This document shows positions 1 through 10,097 of a stretch of 64,000 bases of DNA, piece after piece. Position 1 is the stretch's first letter; every line of letters begins with the position of its first letter. Under the pieces are notes generated by a model, which was given only the letters and a program-made list of their open reading frames with translations, did no database searches and was not told the origin of the DNA. The stretch spans positions 682,001 through 746,000 of the forward strand of contig NZ_JAIUKZ010000015.1 of assembly GCF_020165985.1 (NCBI RefSeq). The letters run 5' to 3'. The translations under genes and the position numbers were made by a program. This DNA is from Bacillus sp. RAR_GA_16 (GTDB lineage: Bacteria > Bacillota > Bacilli > Bacillales > Guptibacillaceae).

Positions 1-1190
1 TCGTCATTTTTTCGCGTTCCACAATGATTTCGCGATGTCTGATTAAATGCTCATGAAGCGGAATTTTGACAGGGCAAGCTTCCGTACATGCAGCACACAA
101 TGTCGAAGCATACGGGAGGTCCTTGTGATCGTCGTACCCATCCAGTAAAGGAGTTAGGACAGCTCCAATCGGTCCTGGATAAATCGATCCATATGAATGC
201 CCACCAACGTGACGATAAACGGGACAAGCATTAATACAGGCAGCACAGCGAATGCAATGGAGAGCTGATTGAAATTCCGTCCCAAGTATTTTCGAACGTC
301 CATTGTCGACAATGACAAGGTGATAATCTTCTGGCCCATCTACTTCATCTTCAAGACGTGTTCCAGTTAATGCTGTAATATAGCTCGTAAGCTTTTGCCC
401 TACAGCAGCTCGCGTTAACAAACTCACAACAACTTCTAAGTCCTCCCACGTGGGCACAATTCGCTCCATGCCCATGACGGATATTTGGGTATCAGGAAGA
501 GACGTCACCATTCTCGCATTTCCTTCATTCGTCACGAGTGTAATCGCCCCAGATTCCGCAACTGCGAAGTTACAGCCTGTTACCCCAATATCTGCTTCTA
601 AGAAATCCTGACGCAGTTGTCCTCTAGCAAAAGCAGCGAGCTCAACCGGATCATCTGAACCAGTATAGCCTTTCTTCTTCCTAAACGTTTCGCGAATCTG
701 CTCTTTATTTTTATGAAGCGCAGGTGTCACGATATGAGAAGGCGGATCCTCGTCCAGCTGTAAAATCCATTCACCAAGATCGGATTCAACAACTTCACAC
801 CCGCTTTTTTCGAGTGCTTCATTCAAGCCAATTTCTTCAGTGACCATCGATTTTGATTTCACGACTTTTTTCGCTTGTTTTTTCTTTGCAATCTCCTGAA
901 TGTACTCGTTCGCTTCTTTCGCTGTTTCTGCAAAAAAGACGGTTCCGCCTCGTTTTTCCACCTGCTCACTTAATTGATGCAAATAATAATCCAGGTTTTC
1001 CATCGTGTGAGAACGGATTCTCTTCACCAAGCGTTCTCCAATCTTCCCAATCCCCTAACTCTTCTGCTGCTTTTAATCGTCCTGATCTGAAACGTCCTTG
1101 AGCGCTGGAGACAGCTTTTCTCATAAAGGCATTATTAAGACCATCTTGAATTCGTTCAGCATAAGGTTTATGACCAATTTTAATACTCAT
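1..1190 (-). CDS. lutB: Lactate utilization iron-sulfur protein LutB, 5' part; window edge cuts the 3' end; one apparent +1 frameshift
   Basis: LutB is the iron-sulfur subunit of the LutABC complex that oxidises L-lactate to pyruvate. The N-terminus (start [14 protein letters not shown], ribosome site GAGGAGGG 6 nt upstream) runs to residues GEE. After that the family sequence ([13 protein letters not shown], then [16 protein letters not shown] and [16 protein letters not shown] iron-sulfur cysteines near the window edge) continues in another frame. The shift is one extra base at 1016-1020, where GATTC stands in place of GATC; deleting it gives GEEIRSHTM and one open frame to the edge. It starts 12 nt after lutA, and lutC presumably follows outside the window. 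I infer an intact gene with a sequence error; a real disrupted gene is the alternative. Confidence 0.9.
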
Positions 1191-1202
1191 CTCTATCCCT
1201 CC

Positions 1203-1919
1203 TCACTTCATATTCAATACTTGTGCGATATGAAGAAACTTCACTTCCTGTCCATTTCTTCGTAACCGACCGCCCATATTCATGACGCAACCCATATCGC
1301 CACCAATTAAGTAGTCAGCGTGCGTTTCTTCAATATGCTCGGCTTTCTCTTGCACCATCTGCCCGGATATGTGTGAATTTTTCACAGCGAATGTTCCGCC
1401 AAACCCACAGCAATCCTCTTTCATTGGAAGATCAATGAGATTTAGCCCTTTCACATTTTCTAATAAAATTCGTGGCGCGTCCTTCACGCCTAACAAACGC
1501 GTCATGTGACACGATGGATGATACGTTGCTGTTCCCCTAAATGTAGCACCTACGTCTTCCACTTTTAGGACATCCACTAAAAATTGCGTGAGCTCAAATG
1601 TTTTGTCCGAAAGCTTACGTGCTCGCTCAGCCCACTCCGGTTCAGCAGCTAACACTTTCGGATATTCCTTCAGCATATGGACACAGGAACCAGATGGTCC
1701 AACAACATATTCCGCTTGTTCAAAGGCCTTAATCATTTGCTTCATCGCTTGGATTGACTCGCTTTTGTATCCGCTGTTATAGGCTGGCTGTCCACAACAC
1801 GTCTGTCCAGTTGGAAAGTCGACTTCACATCCAAAGCGCTCTAACAGCTCGACCGTATCCTTCCCAACATCAGGGGTGAATGTGTCACATAAACAAGTAA
1901 TAAATAACGAAACCTTCAT
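1203..1919 (-). CDS. lutA: Lactate utilization protein LutA (CCG-domain, (Fe-S) oxidoreductase)
   Basis: LutA is the small subunit of the LutABC lactate dehydrogenase complex. It is 238 residues, the usual family length, and has two CCG-type cysteine-rich motifs: [13 protein letters not shown] near residue 40 and the second ending DCCGFGGTF near residue 165. Single Cys-rich segments ([34 protein letters not shown]) complete each domain. It is the first gene of the lutAB operon; a LutR-type operator lies just upstream at 1949-1959, so transcription should be relieved by lactate. Frame and length are intact. Confidence 0.95.
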   Translation of the reverse strand: MKVSLFITCLCDTFTPDVGKDTVELLERFGCEVDFPTGQTCCGQPAYNSGYKSESIQAMKQMIKAFEQAEYVVGPSGSCVHMLKEYPKVLAAEPEWAERARKLSDKTFELTQFLVDVLKVEDVGATFRGTATYHPSCHMTRLLGVKDAPRILLENVKGLNLIDLPMKEDCCGFGGTFAVKNSHISGQMVQEKAEHIEETHADYLIGGDMGCVMNMGGRLRRNGQEVKFLHIAQVLNMK

Positions 1920-1947
1920 AAATAATCCCTCCTACTATAAACATAAG

Positions 1948-1960
1948 GTCATCTGATGAC
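1948..1960. promoter_or_regulatory. LutR-type operator upstream of lutA
   Basis: GTCATCTGATGAC is a perfect inverted repeat about an odd centre, with the core TCATC-N-GATGA. This matches the operator reported for the FadR/GntR-family repressor LutR of Bacillus subtilis. It sits about 30 nt upstream of the lutA start and a matching copy lies upstream of lctP, so both are probably controlled by the adjacent lutR product. Confidence 0.75.
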
Positions 1961-1999
1961 TATAAGAAATAAAAAGGAAACTGTATCACTCAGATCCCT

Positions 2000-2704
2000 T
2001 TACTTAATGAAATTCGCTAGTGAAGCTTCCACATTATTAAGGTGCGCTAACATGGCTTCCCGTGCTTTTTCCTCATGACGAGATTCAATCGCGGCTAATA
2101 TGGTTTGATGTTCTTGCAACAAACGTTCCGTACCTTCAGGCGTATGAAGCAGTTTGCGCGTTTCTCGCATCGCCTGCATCATAATTTCCGAGACACTATT
2201 CATTAAATTGATGAGCATCTGGTTGTGAGTCGCTTTCACTAACGCCATATGAAACGCTAAATCAGCCTGATCCCCAATCTCACCACTGCCCTTGGCCTCT
2301 TCCATTTTCCTAAGGGCGTCCTTCATCGGAAACAAATCTTCTTCTTTATGTGAGGAAGCTGCTGATCCCGCTGCGCCAACTTCCAGAATCTTTCGTACTT
2401 CCAATAGCTCCTTCAGATCCTCTGACTTCATCAAAAATGCGACGGATACAGGAAGCGAAAAACGCGAAGCGTCAAAGGACTTCACATACGTCCCTTCTCC
2501 TTGGCGCATTTCAAGAATGCCCATTGCTCGAAGCGCACTTAATGATTCTCGAATAGCTGAACGGCCAACATTGAAGTTTTTAGCTAACACTTCCACGCTA
2601 TCGAGTTTATCTCCAGACTTTAACGTGCCATTTTTTAACGATTCGAGCAAAGAATCTGCGACTTGTTCATAGATCTTTTTCGATCGAATCGGTTTATATT
2701 CCAC
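2000..2704 (-). CDS. lutR: GntR/FadR-family lactate-responsive repressor LutR
   Basis: A transcriptional repressor of lactate genes. The N-terminal winged helix-turn-helix (residues about 5-75, KKIYEQVADSLLESLKNG then VGRSAIRESLSALRAMGIL and a QGEGTYV wing) is typical GntR. The C-terminal FCD domain (about 90-230) is all helical and keeps the Asp/His ligand pattern of FadC-type domains (DLAFHMALVKATHN, LLQEHQTILAAI). I prefer the GTG start (MEYKPIRSKK), 7 nt from GGAGG, over an ATG one codon upstream that is too close. It lies between lctP and lutA on the same strand. The two TCATC-N-GATGA sites nearby are its probable targets. Confidence 0.9.
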   Translation of the reverse strand: MEYKPIRSKKIYEQVADSLLESLKNGTLKSGDKLDSVEVLAKNFNVGRSAIRESLSALRAMGILEMRQGEGTYVKSFDASRFSLPVSVAFLMKSEDLKELLEVRKILEVGAAGSAASSHKEEDLFPMKDALRKMEEAKGSGEIGDQADLAFHMALVKATHNQMLINLMNSVSEIMMQAMRETRKLLHTPEGTERLLQEHQTILAAIESRHEEKAREAMLAHLNNVEASLANFIK

Positions 2705-2781
2705 CATACTTCCTCCAACTTCCCATCATGTGTTACTTCTATTTTACTCTAAAACAGACAATTGGAAAAGTTATCGGGTCA

Positions 2782-4328
2782 TTAAAACACCATGGTCGTA
2801 ACGAAAGCGGCTAACCCTACTAATAGTCCGTATAGTAACGCAGGCAATAGCGTTTTTCGAATGATATCCCCTTCTTTTCCAGAAAGGCCAACAACTGTAC
2901 CAGCTGCAACCACATTATGAACGCAAATCATATTACCAGCAGCAGCGCCAATGACTTGTAAGGATAAAATGGTATCCTTCGCAAGGGCCGTTTCCTCTGC
3001 AATACTATATTGAATCGGTGAGCTCCTAATTCACCAAGAAACGGAGCCGCAAATACCCACATGGAACCAAATCCACTCGCAAGGGTTTGCGCTATGTATT
3101 GAGGCATGCTAATCAAATCATTCGCATTCATTCCTGTGTTCGTAAAAACTTGTACAAGAGCTAAGGTGGCGAGTAATGCTAATGCGGCATCTTTCATCGA
3201 TATAATCGATTCCTTTGCAGCGGCCGAAAAATGACGAAAGGATTTTCGTTGAATAACCACGGCAAGTAGAGTCGCCAAAATTAATACCGTACCTGGTGAA
3301 TACAAGACCTGCCATTTGGATGTGATCCCCTCGATTCCAATAATATTCGTCCAGGATAAATCCACCCAGCTTAACACAAAGTTTTTAACCGACGGTACAA
3401 TTCGGGTCATTAACAGAAGGGCAACAATAATCAAATATGGAGACCATGCGGACGCTAATCCCATATTCGAACCTTCTTCTTCAATAACAAAATCCTCCTG
3501 AAGGGCATCCTGCCATGAAGTCTTTGGAAGCAAAAATCCTTTCTTTGCAGTGAGAGTAGCGACAACTAAACCAGTAAGAGAAGCTAAGATCGCAACAAAT
3601 TCATGACCGAACAAAACCGCATAGAGATACGCTGATGACGTATAAGTAAGCCCAATCATCAATGTCCACGGCAGCATCTCAACCGCATCCTTCAAACCCT
3701 TCTTCTTTCCAAAAAAGACAGTGAGAACGACAACTAATATAAACGGAATAAACGTGCCGGCAAATAAATCAAAGAAAGCAATCTGTACACCAATTCCTTG
3801 GTAAAAAGACAAACCCGCATCTGGTAAATTACTAAGTCCAACTTGGATGGGCGTACCAACCGCACCATATGAGACGGAAGAACTATCTGCAATCAGAGCA
3901 ATTGCCGCAGCTGCCATCGGTGTAAATCCTAATGCGACAAGCAGGGGTCCTGTGAGCGCCGCCGGGGTTCCAAAACCTGCAGCCCCTTCAATTAAAGCGC
4001 CAAATAAAAAAGCGACAATGACAATTTGGACCCGCATATCAGTTGAAATATTTCGAAACCCCTGATTAATGCGATTCACAGCACCCGTTCGACGAAGCGT
4101 ATTTAATAAAGCGATCGCCCCGAACAAAATAAATAAGATCGTGAGCGCCTTATGCGATCCCTCCAAAACAGACGCTAATATGACGTCTCCCTCTACTCCC
4201 CATACAAAAAAAGATAAGATGATCACAATGATTGCGCTGAAAAACATTCCCTTTTTAGCCGGCATCCGAAGAAGCACCAAAAAGAGAAAGGGCGCTAAAA
4301 TGGCACTTAAAGCTACAAGCAACAACAT
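2782..4328 (-). pseudogene. lctP: L-lactate permease LctP, disrupted by an internal deletion of about 40 nt
   Basis: A proton-coupled lactate permease with about 12 membrane segments; residues such as [20 protein letters not shown] identify the family. The first frame is intact to APFLGELGA, then leaves the family sequence. The family sequence resumes in another frame as [16 protein letters not shown] and ends ...FVTTMVF with TAA at 2782. Homologues have about 14 more residues here, including the conserved GSxTVSNM segment, so about 40 nt are missing at 3019-3030. Unlike the other frameshifts in the window this is not a single base in GATC. The start is best at ATG 4328, 7 nt from GGAGG; the ATG two codons earlier is only 1 nt away. 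It is probably non-functional unless misassembled. Confidence 0.8.
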
Positions 4329-4361
4329 CTCCATACCTCCACTTCATAGTTCGATAACTCG

Positions 4362-4375
4362 TGTTAGCGCTTTCA
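4362..4375. promoter_or_regulatory. cre-like catabolite-responsive element upstream of lctP
   Basis: TGTTAGCGCTTTCA matches the CcpA cre consensus TGWAARCGYTWNCW at 13 of 14 positions. It lies 34-47 nt before the lctP start and next to the LutR-type palindrome, which suggests glucose repression combined with lactate induction. Confidence 0.6.
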
Positions 4376-4390
4376 ATTATTGTTAATAAA

Positions 4391-4413
4391 AACAGGTCAT
4401 CAGATGACCTGTT
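4391..4413. promoter_or_regulatory. LutR-type operator upstream of lctP (23-bp perfect palindrome)
   Basis: The stretch is a perfect inverted repeat with 11-base arms around a single central A. Its core is TCATCAGATGA, the TCATC-N-GATGA LutR motif. The arms extend to AACAGG/CCTGTT, making it a stronger site than the one before lutA. Confidence 0.75.
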
Positions 4414-4690
4414 GTTTTATTTTATACTGAATCTACCTACGGTTACAAGCCTTTTTTTATCAGTTACATCTTCGGAAGTTATTCTATTTGCCTGAATGAA
4501 TGATCTTATTCCAGGAATCATGGAAGCATCAACAACTTAGTTCGAAGTATGGGAGTTTGTTCACTTTTTTAAACTTTATGAGTATCGATAATACTAAGAA
4601 CTTGTTTTTCTCCGACTTAATCGGGAATTCGGCATGAGTGACACAAAGATGACGAGATTAATCCATCAAATTCTTTTTTGAAGATAAACT
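4414..4690. other. Intergenic stretch without a recognisable feature
   Basis: About 280 AT-rich bases between the lctP control region and the terminator of the next gene. I see no open frame with a ribosome site, no repeat and no RNA fold that I can support. Confidence 0.5.
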
Positions 4691-4741
4691 AATAAATAGA
4701 TAAAGGGAGTAGCCGATTGCTACTCCCTTTATCTATTTATT
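4691..4741. terminator. Long bidirectional hairpin terminator
   Basis: A perfect 23-bp stem (ending GGGAGTAGC / GCTACTCCC) around the loop CGATT. The stop codon of the minus-strand Ltp protein lies at the edge of the stem. The arms are AT-rich outside, so either strand supplies a U-rich tail. Confidence 0.85.
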
Positions 4742-5501
4742 AGAAACCAACTTGGTCCGCAGCGTATACTGCATGTTCGGTGCTGAATCCTTCATAACTT
4801 AATTGGTCAATTAATCCTTGTCTTGAAAAAGAAGTGTAATCAAGATAGTCCTGAGCCATGATAACCGCCTGTTCTTGCCAGTCAACCGTAATATTCTCTA
4901 CAGCAAAGGACGCTTCCTCTTGGCTGAATCCCTCATACACTAATTGGTCAACCAAGCCTGATTTAGAGAATGCAGTGTAATTAAGATAGTCTTGAGCCAT
5001 AGCAATAGCCTGTTCCTGAGAAAGAGTTAAGCTGTTTTCCTGAGCCTTACGTTCCTCTTCTTCTTTCTTTGCTTGTTCCTCAGCTTCTTTAGATTCTTGC
5101 TCTTTCTTTGCTTGCTCCTCAGCTTCTTTAGATTCTTGCTCTTTCTTTGCTTGTTCCTCAGCTTCTTTAGATTCTTGCTCTTTCTTTGTTTGTTCCTCAG
5201 CTTCTTTAGCTTCTTGCTCTTTCTTTGCTTGTTCCTCAGCCTCCTTAGCATCCTCTTCTTGTTTAGCTGCCTCATCAAGCTCTTTAACTTCCGCTGAAGC
5301 TTCAACTGTCACATCTTCAGTTGCAGGTGCTTCTTCACTCATTGATCCTACAATCCCTGCCAGGACTAAAAACACCAACAACCCCCCGCCTGATTTAGCA
5401 AAATTTCTGCGTCTATTATCCTTACTTTTTAAAGCTAAGACAAAAAAGACAATCATACCTGCTAAAGCTACTAACATTAAAATTATTAAGAACGTTTCCA
5501 C
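4740..5501 (-). CDS. Membrane protein with Glu/Lys repeat and two C-terminal Ltp domains
   Basis: 253 residues from a GTG start 8 nt after GGGGGG. Two hydrophobic segments (about 3-23 and 40-53) are followed by an acidic region, then five tandem 13-residue repeats of the type KEAEEQAKKEQES (86-150). These should form a long charged helix. The C-terminus carries two copies (about 157-206 and 207-253) of the Ltp module: QAIAMAQDYLNYTAFSKSGL and QAVIMAQDYLDYTSFSRQGL, each followed by L(V/S)YEGFS. Ltp domains are known from streptococcal phage superinfection-exclusion lipoproteins and from many Firmicute surface proteins. Membrane or surface display is likely; a role in blocking phage DNA entry is only a possibility. 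Confidence 0.85.
   Translation of the reverse strand: METFLIILMLVALAGMIVFFVLALKSKDNRRRNFAKSGGGLLVFLVLAGIVGSMSEEAPATEDVTVEASAEVKELDEAAKQEEDAKEAEEQAKKEQEAKEAEEQTKKEQESKEAEEQAKKEQESKEAEEQAKKEQESKEAEEQAKKEEEERKAQENSLTLSQEQAIAMAQDYLNYTAFSKSGLVDQLVYEGFSQEEASFAVENITVDWQEQAVIMAQDYLDYTSFSRQGLIDQLSYEGFSTEHAVYAADQVGF
5052..5246 (-). repeat. Five tandem 39-nt repeats inside the Ltp protein gene
   Basis: The units encode KEAEEQ(A/T)KKEQE(A/S) five times, with near-identical DNA. Such arrays change copy number by slippage, so the length of the charged helix probably varies between strains. Confidence 0.85.
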
Positions 5502-5764
5502 TAATCATTCCCCCCGGTTATTATGTTTATAAATTTTTTCTCATACCCAAATGACATACCTTATTGTCATACTATTATACCATGACAAAAGCCATATTTT
5601 TCTAACAATATAGAAGTGAAAAGAAAGAAAAATGTCTACAAAGTTCCTCTCTACTAAGAGATATCCTCAATAATTAATATTATTGCTTATCTAGTTTCAC
5701 GGAAGGTTAATCAGTAACGTAACCCTCTGTTAGAATGACTTTCATAAAACCTTTATTACATAAA
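5502..5764. other. Intergenic stretch between the Ltp gene and the groEL terminator
   Basis: AT-rich leader region of the Ltp gene. I see no coding frame, tRNA or convincing promoter pair that I can support. Confidence 0.4.
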
Positions 5765-5800
5765 AAAGCTTCCCCCAGTCCTAAAACTGGAGAAAGCTTT
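5765..5800 (-). terminator. Rho-independent terminator of groES-groEL
   Basis: Hairpin AAAGCTT..CCAGT/ACTGG..AAGCTTT with a T run on the minus-strand side, about 40 nt after the groEL stop codon. Confidence 0.8.
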
Positions 5801-5838
5801 AAATCCACTCAGATGTTCTGAGCAGATGGGAGCATGAA

Positions 5839-7485
<1,647 letters not shown>

Positions 7486-7524
7486 TTACCCTCCTAATGT
7501 ATGTAGTGCTTTTATTTTTTGTAG

Positions 7525-7812
7525 TTACTTACTTACGACTGCAAGAATGTCATTTTCACGAAGGATTAGATACTCTTTACCGTCATACTTTACTTCAGTA
7601 CCAGCGTATTTGCTGTAGATAACAGCATCGCCTTCTGATACTTCAAGAGCAACGCGCTCTCCACCATCCGTTAGTGCACCGCTACCTACAGATACGACGC
7701 GACCTTCTTGTGGCTTTTCTTTCGCAGAATCCGGAAGCACGATTCCACTGGACGTTTTTTCTTCTAATTGAATTGGTTCGATGACAACACGATCACCTAA
7801 AGGCTTTAACAA
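7525..7812 (-). CDS. groES: 10-kDa co-chaperonin GroES
   Basis: The lid of the GroEL chamber. 95 residues from a TTG start ([11 protein letters not shown]), 8 nt after GGAGGG; longer in-frame extensions upstream would run into the promoter region and are rejected. The mobile-loop residues [18 protein letters not shown] and the tail [10 protein letters not shown] are present. It is the first gene of the groESL operon with promoter and CIRCE directly upstream. Confidence 0.98.
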   Translation of the reverse strand: MLKPLGDRVVIEPIQLEEKTSSGIVLPDSAKEKPQEGRVVSVGSGALTDGGERVALEVSEGDAVIYSKYAGTEVKYDGKEYLILRENDILAVVSK

Positions 7813-7856
7813 CTCAAACACCCTCCTCAGATGGAAATTATGGTTTGATTCGTTTT

Positions 7857-7883
7857 TTAGCACTCACCATCGTCGAGTGCTAA
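7857..7883. promoter_or_regulatory. CIRCE element (HrcA operator) of groESL
   Basis: TTAGCACTC-N9-GAGTGCTAA is a perfect match to the CIRCE inverted repeat bound by HrcA. It lies between the promoter and the groES start, as in other Bacillaceae. Confidence 0.98.
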
Positions 7884-7892
7884 CACATGTAT

Positions 7893-7921
7893 ATAATAAA
7901 TAATTCACTATCTATTTGCAA
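7893..7921 (-). promoter_or_regulatory. SigA-type promoter of groESL
   Basis: Minus strand -35 TTGCAA (7916-7921) and -10 TATTAT (7893-7898) with a 17-bp spacer. Transcription would start at the edge of CIRCE. Confidence 0.8.
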
Positions 7922-8147
7922 GTAGTAAAGTTGATTTTTTTTTCAGTTTTTTCTTTTCTTCCCTTCTCGCCAAGATCTGACATGAAAAGATAAGACTTCT
8001 GACCTGTTTTTCGAGAATATTCGATGAAACGATTGAAACTGTTTTAAGAAGTCTTATGAACGGCATTCCCTTTTCAAAGTGTGTTAAACTAATACGAGTA
8101 TGCAAAGTGCCTTTAAGGCATGAAACCAATTAAAGGAGTTATGCTTC

Positions 8148-8858
8148 TTGGCTAAACACTATTGGACTATATTGATTACCTATATTGTCATGCAGCTTTC
8201 AGGACTTTTAGGTGTTCCATTACTTCAAAAACTTAATGTAGCTGATCCTGTTGTCATATGGTCAGTCTTTAGTTTTCTAACTGCTTTGATCATTATGTTA
8301 GTTCTTCTCCGCTCCACTCCTGACGTTCCGTTTGAACGCTCAACGCGTGTATCAGGGGGTCAGGCCGTAGGTTGGAGTATTCTAGGGGTATTTATGGCTT
8401 ATGCGTCTCAAATTGTGGCGGCTATGATTGAGATGAATGTATTTGGCATTGATCCTGGCTCTGAGAACACTGAAATGTTGATAGAAGTAGCAAAGGCTTC
8501 TCCTATCTTTATTATCGTGACGTCCATTATTGGACCTATACTTGAAGAAATCGTTTTCCGAAAAGTTATTTTCGGATCATTATACAAACGATTTAACTTC
8601 TGGATCGCTGGTATTCTTAGCTCTGTTATTTTTGCGGCGATTCACTTTGATTTCTCTCACATTCTCATCTATACAGCAATGGGTCTAACCTTTGCCTTTC
8701 TATATGTGAAAACAAAGCGTCTGATCGTACCGATTATTGCACACATGACGATGAATACGTTTGTTGTGTTAATTAACGTCTATTTTGCTGATGATATTAT
8801 GGAGATGGAAAAACAGCTTAATCAGACGCAATCGTTTATTGGAGGACTCTTTTCATGA
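8148..8858 (+). CDS. ydiL: CPBP-family intramembrane metalloprotease (YdiL-like)
   Basis: A membrane-embedded CAAX-type protease. 236 residues from a TTG start (MAKHYWTILI), 9 nt after AAAGGAG. It has about seven hydrophobic segments and the family motifs: EEIVFRKVIFGSLYKR (Glu-Glu-x3-Arg, about residue 133), FAAIHFDF (His of motif 2) and HMTMNTF near the C-terminus. It overlaps ydiK by 4 nt. The gene pair next to groESL and tatAC is the standard Bacillus order. The substrate is unknown. Confidence 0.9.
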   Translation: MAKHYWTILITYIVMQLSGLLGVPLLQKLNVADPVVIWSVFSFLTALIIMLVLLRSTPDVPFERSTRVSGGQAVGWSILGVFMAYASQIVAAMIEMNVFGIDPGSENTEMLIEVAKASPIFIIVTSIIGPILEEIVFRKVIFGSLYKRFNFWIAGILSSVIFAAIHFDFSHILIYTAMGLTFAFLYVKTKRLIVPIIAHMTMNTFVVLINVYFADDIMEMEKQLNQTQSFIGGLFS

Positions 8859-9079
8859 AACTCTCACCAATTGTTATGGGTTTTTTCTATTTAGGACTCG
8901 GCTCGCTTTTCACGTACCTTGCGATTCAAAACGCGAGTAGTAACGGTGAAATGTGGAACTTTTATACGATTCTATTGATGGTTCTTGCCACTATTGATTT
9001 CGTTTATGCCATCCGCTTCTTCGTCCTAAAAAAACGAATCACACAACTGAAGAAAAAAGATGAAAACAAAAAGCGGTAG
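8855..9079 (+). CDS. ydiK: Small membrane protein YdiK
   Basis: 74 residues with two membrane helices (IVMGFFYLGLGSLFTYLAI and ILLMVLATIDFVYAIRFF) and a Lys-rich cytosolic tail. It matches Bacillus YdiK (DUF4305) in size and position. The start overlaps the ydiL stop (ATGA), so translation is coupled. Function unknown; a helper of the neighbouring protease is possible. Confidence 0.85.
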   Translation: MKLSPIVMGFFYLGLGSLFTYLAIQNASSNGEMWNFYTILLMVLATIDFVYAIRFFVLKKRITQLKKKDENKKR

Positions 9080-9097
9080 GGACCCCTACCGCTTTTT
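9068..9097. terminator. Bidirectional terminator between ydiK and tatC
   Basis: AAAAAGCGGTAGG-GACC-CCTACCGCTTTTT, a perfect stem with A and T runs on both sides, serving convergent ydiK and tatC. Confidence 0.95.
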
Positions 9098-9106
9098 GTT
9101 TTGCAT

Positions 9107-9874
9107 TTATTGATTTGCTTCTTCCTGAGCTTCCTCAAGAATCCGTTTCGCTTCAGCCTGTACTCTTTTTCGATAACCGTATCGTGACACAATAATGCTA
9201 AATTCATAAAGAAGCAAAAGCGGCACTGTAACCATAAGGTGTGAAATAATTTCAGGTGGAGTAATCATACCCGCGATCACAAGAAGAACAAAGTATGCAT
9301 ACTTTCGAATTTGGACGAGCATGGTTGGGTTTAACATCCCGAGTCTTGTAAAGAAAAGAACGATTACCGGCAATTGAAAGACAAACCCAAACGGCAGGGT
9401 TAATTGAAACAGAAAGCTAAAATATTGATTGGCTCCATACATTTCTTGAATGTTAAGACTTTGAGCAAGATTTCCTACAAAGTCAATGACAAATGGAAAG
9501 AGAACAAAATAGGAAAAGGATACGCCCCCAAGAAATAGTAGAAACACAGCTGGAATATACGATAAGGTTACTTTCCGTTCATGTTCAAATAAACCAGGTG
9601 ATATAAACGCCCACAGCTGATAAAGTGCCAGGGGTGATGTCAGTATAAAAGCAATTAAAAAGGCGAAGCTGAAATACACTTTCAATGGGTCAGTTAGATG
9701 AAATGCGTTCATCGGTATACCCTGCGCTTCAGGAGCATGTTGCAAAAATACAATGACTGGCTTAGCCAGAAACAGCCCCGCAATAAAGGAAAGAATTAAG
9801 AAAACGACTGTAATGATAATTCGTTTTCTTAATTCCTCTAAATGATCATAGATGGATTGCTTCTGATCCTCCAT
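9107..9874 (-). CDS. tatC: Twin-arginine translocase subunit TatC
   Basis: The receptor for twin-arginine signal peptides in the Tat export pathway. 255 residues with six predicted membrane helices. Conserved features include HLEELRKRI at the N-terminus, YQLWAFISPGLFEHERK (the Glu and Pro of the first loop) and GMITPPEIISHLMVTVPLLLLYE in the last loops. It follows tatA by 20 nt, giving a minimal TatA-TatC pair as in Bacillus tatAY-tatCY. Confidence 0.97.
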   Translation of the reverse strand: MEDQKQSIYDHLEELRKRIIITVVFLILSFIAGLFLAKPVIVFLQHAPEAQGIPMNAFHLTDPLKVYFSFAFLIAFILTSPLALYQLWAFISPGLFEHERKVTLSYIPAVFLLFLGGVSFSYFVLFPFVIDFVGNLAQSLNIQEMYGANQYFSFLFQLTLPFGFVFQLPVIVLFFTRLGMLNPTMLVQIRKYAYFVLLVIAGMITPPEIISHLMVTVPLLLLYEFSIIVSRYGYRKRVQAEAKRILEEAQEEANQ

Positions 9875-9894
9875 TCACTATCCGTCCTAACCGA

Positions 9895-10077
9895 TTACTT
9901 GTCGTTATTTTTCTTTTCGTTTGGTTCATCGTCGTCATCCGCTAAACCTTTTGTTGCATTTTTAAACTCACGAAGCGTATTACCTGCTGCTTTACCTAGC
10001 TCAGGTAATTTCTTCGGTCCGAATATAATTAAAGCAACCACGGCAACTAATGCGATACTTGCGCCACCCATTCCCAT
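9895..10077 (-). CDS. tatA: Twin-arginine translocase pore subunit TatA
   Basis: 60 residues: one membrane helix (ASIALVAVVALIIFG), the hinge FGPKKLPELGKAAG and an amphipathic helix, then an acidic-basic tail. I start at ATG 10077 (MGMGGASI), 7 nt after GGAGGT; a GTG three codons upstream overlaps the ribosome site. It forms the protein-conducting element with TatC, directly downstream. Confidence 0.95.
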   Translation of the reverse strand: MGMGGASIALVAVVALIIFGPKKLPELGKAAGNTLREFKNATKGLADDDDEPNEKKNNDK

Positions 10078-10097
10078 GCGTGTCACCTCCTTATCAT

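Noticed and set aside
3019-3030. GATTC at the lctP frameshift as a tenth GATC insertion
   Set aside because: Deleting one base there does not restore the frame, and the family sequence needs ATT CAA (Ile-Gln) at this place. About 40 nt are missing instead, so this is a different event.
5027-5305. Lys-rich and Leu/Phe-rich open frames over the 39-nt repeats
   Set aside because: They are other-frame readings of the E/K repeat of the Ltp protein.
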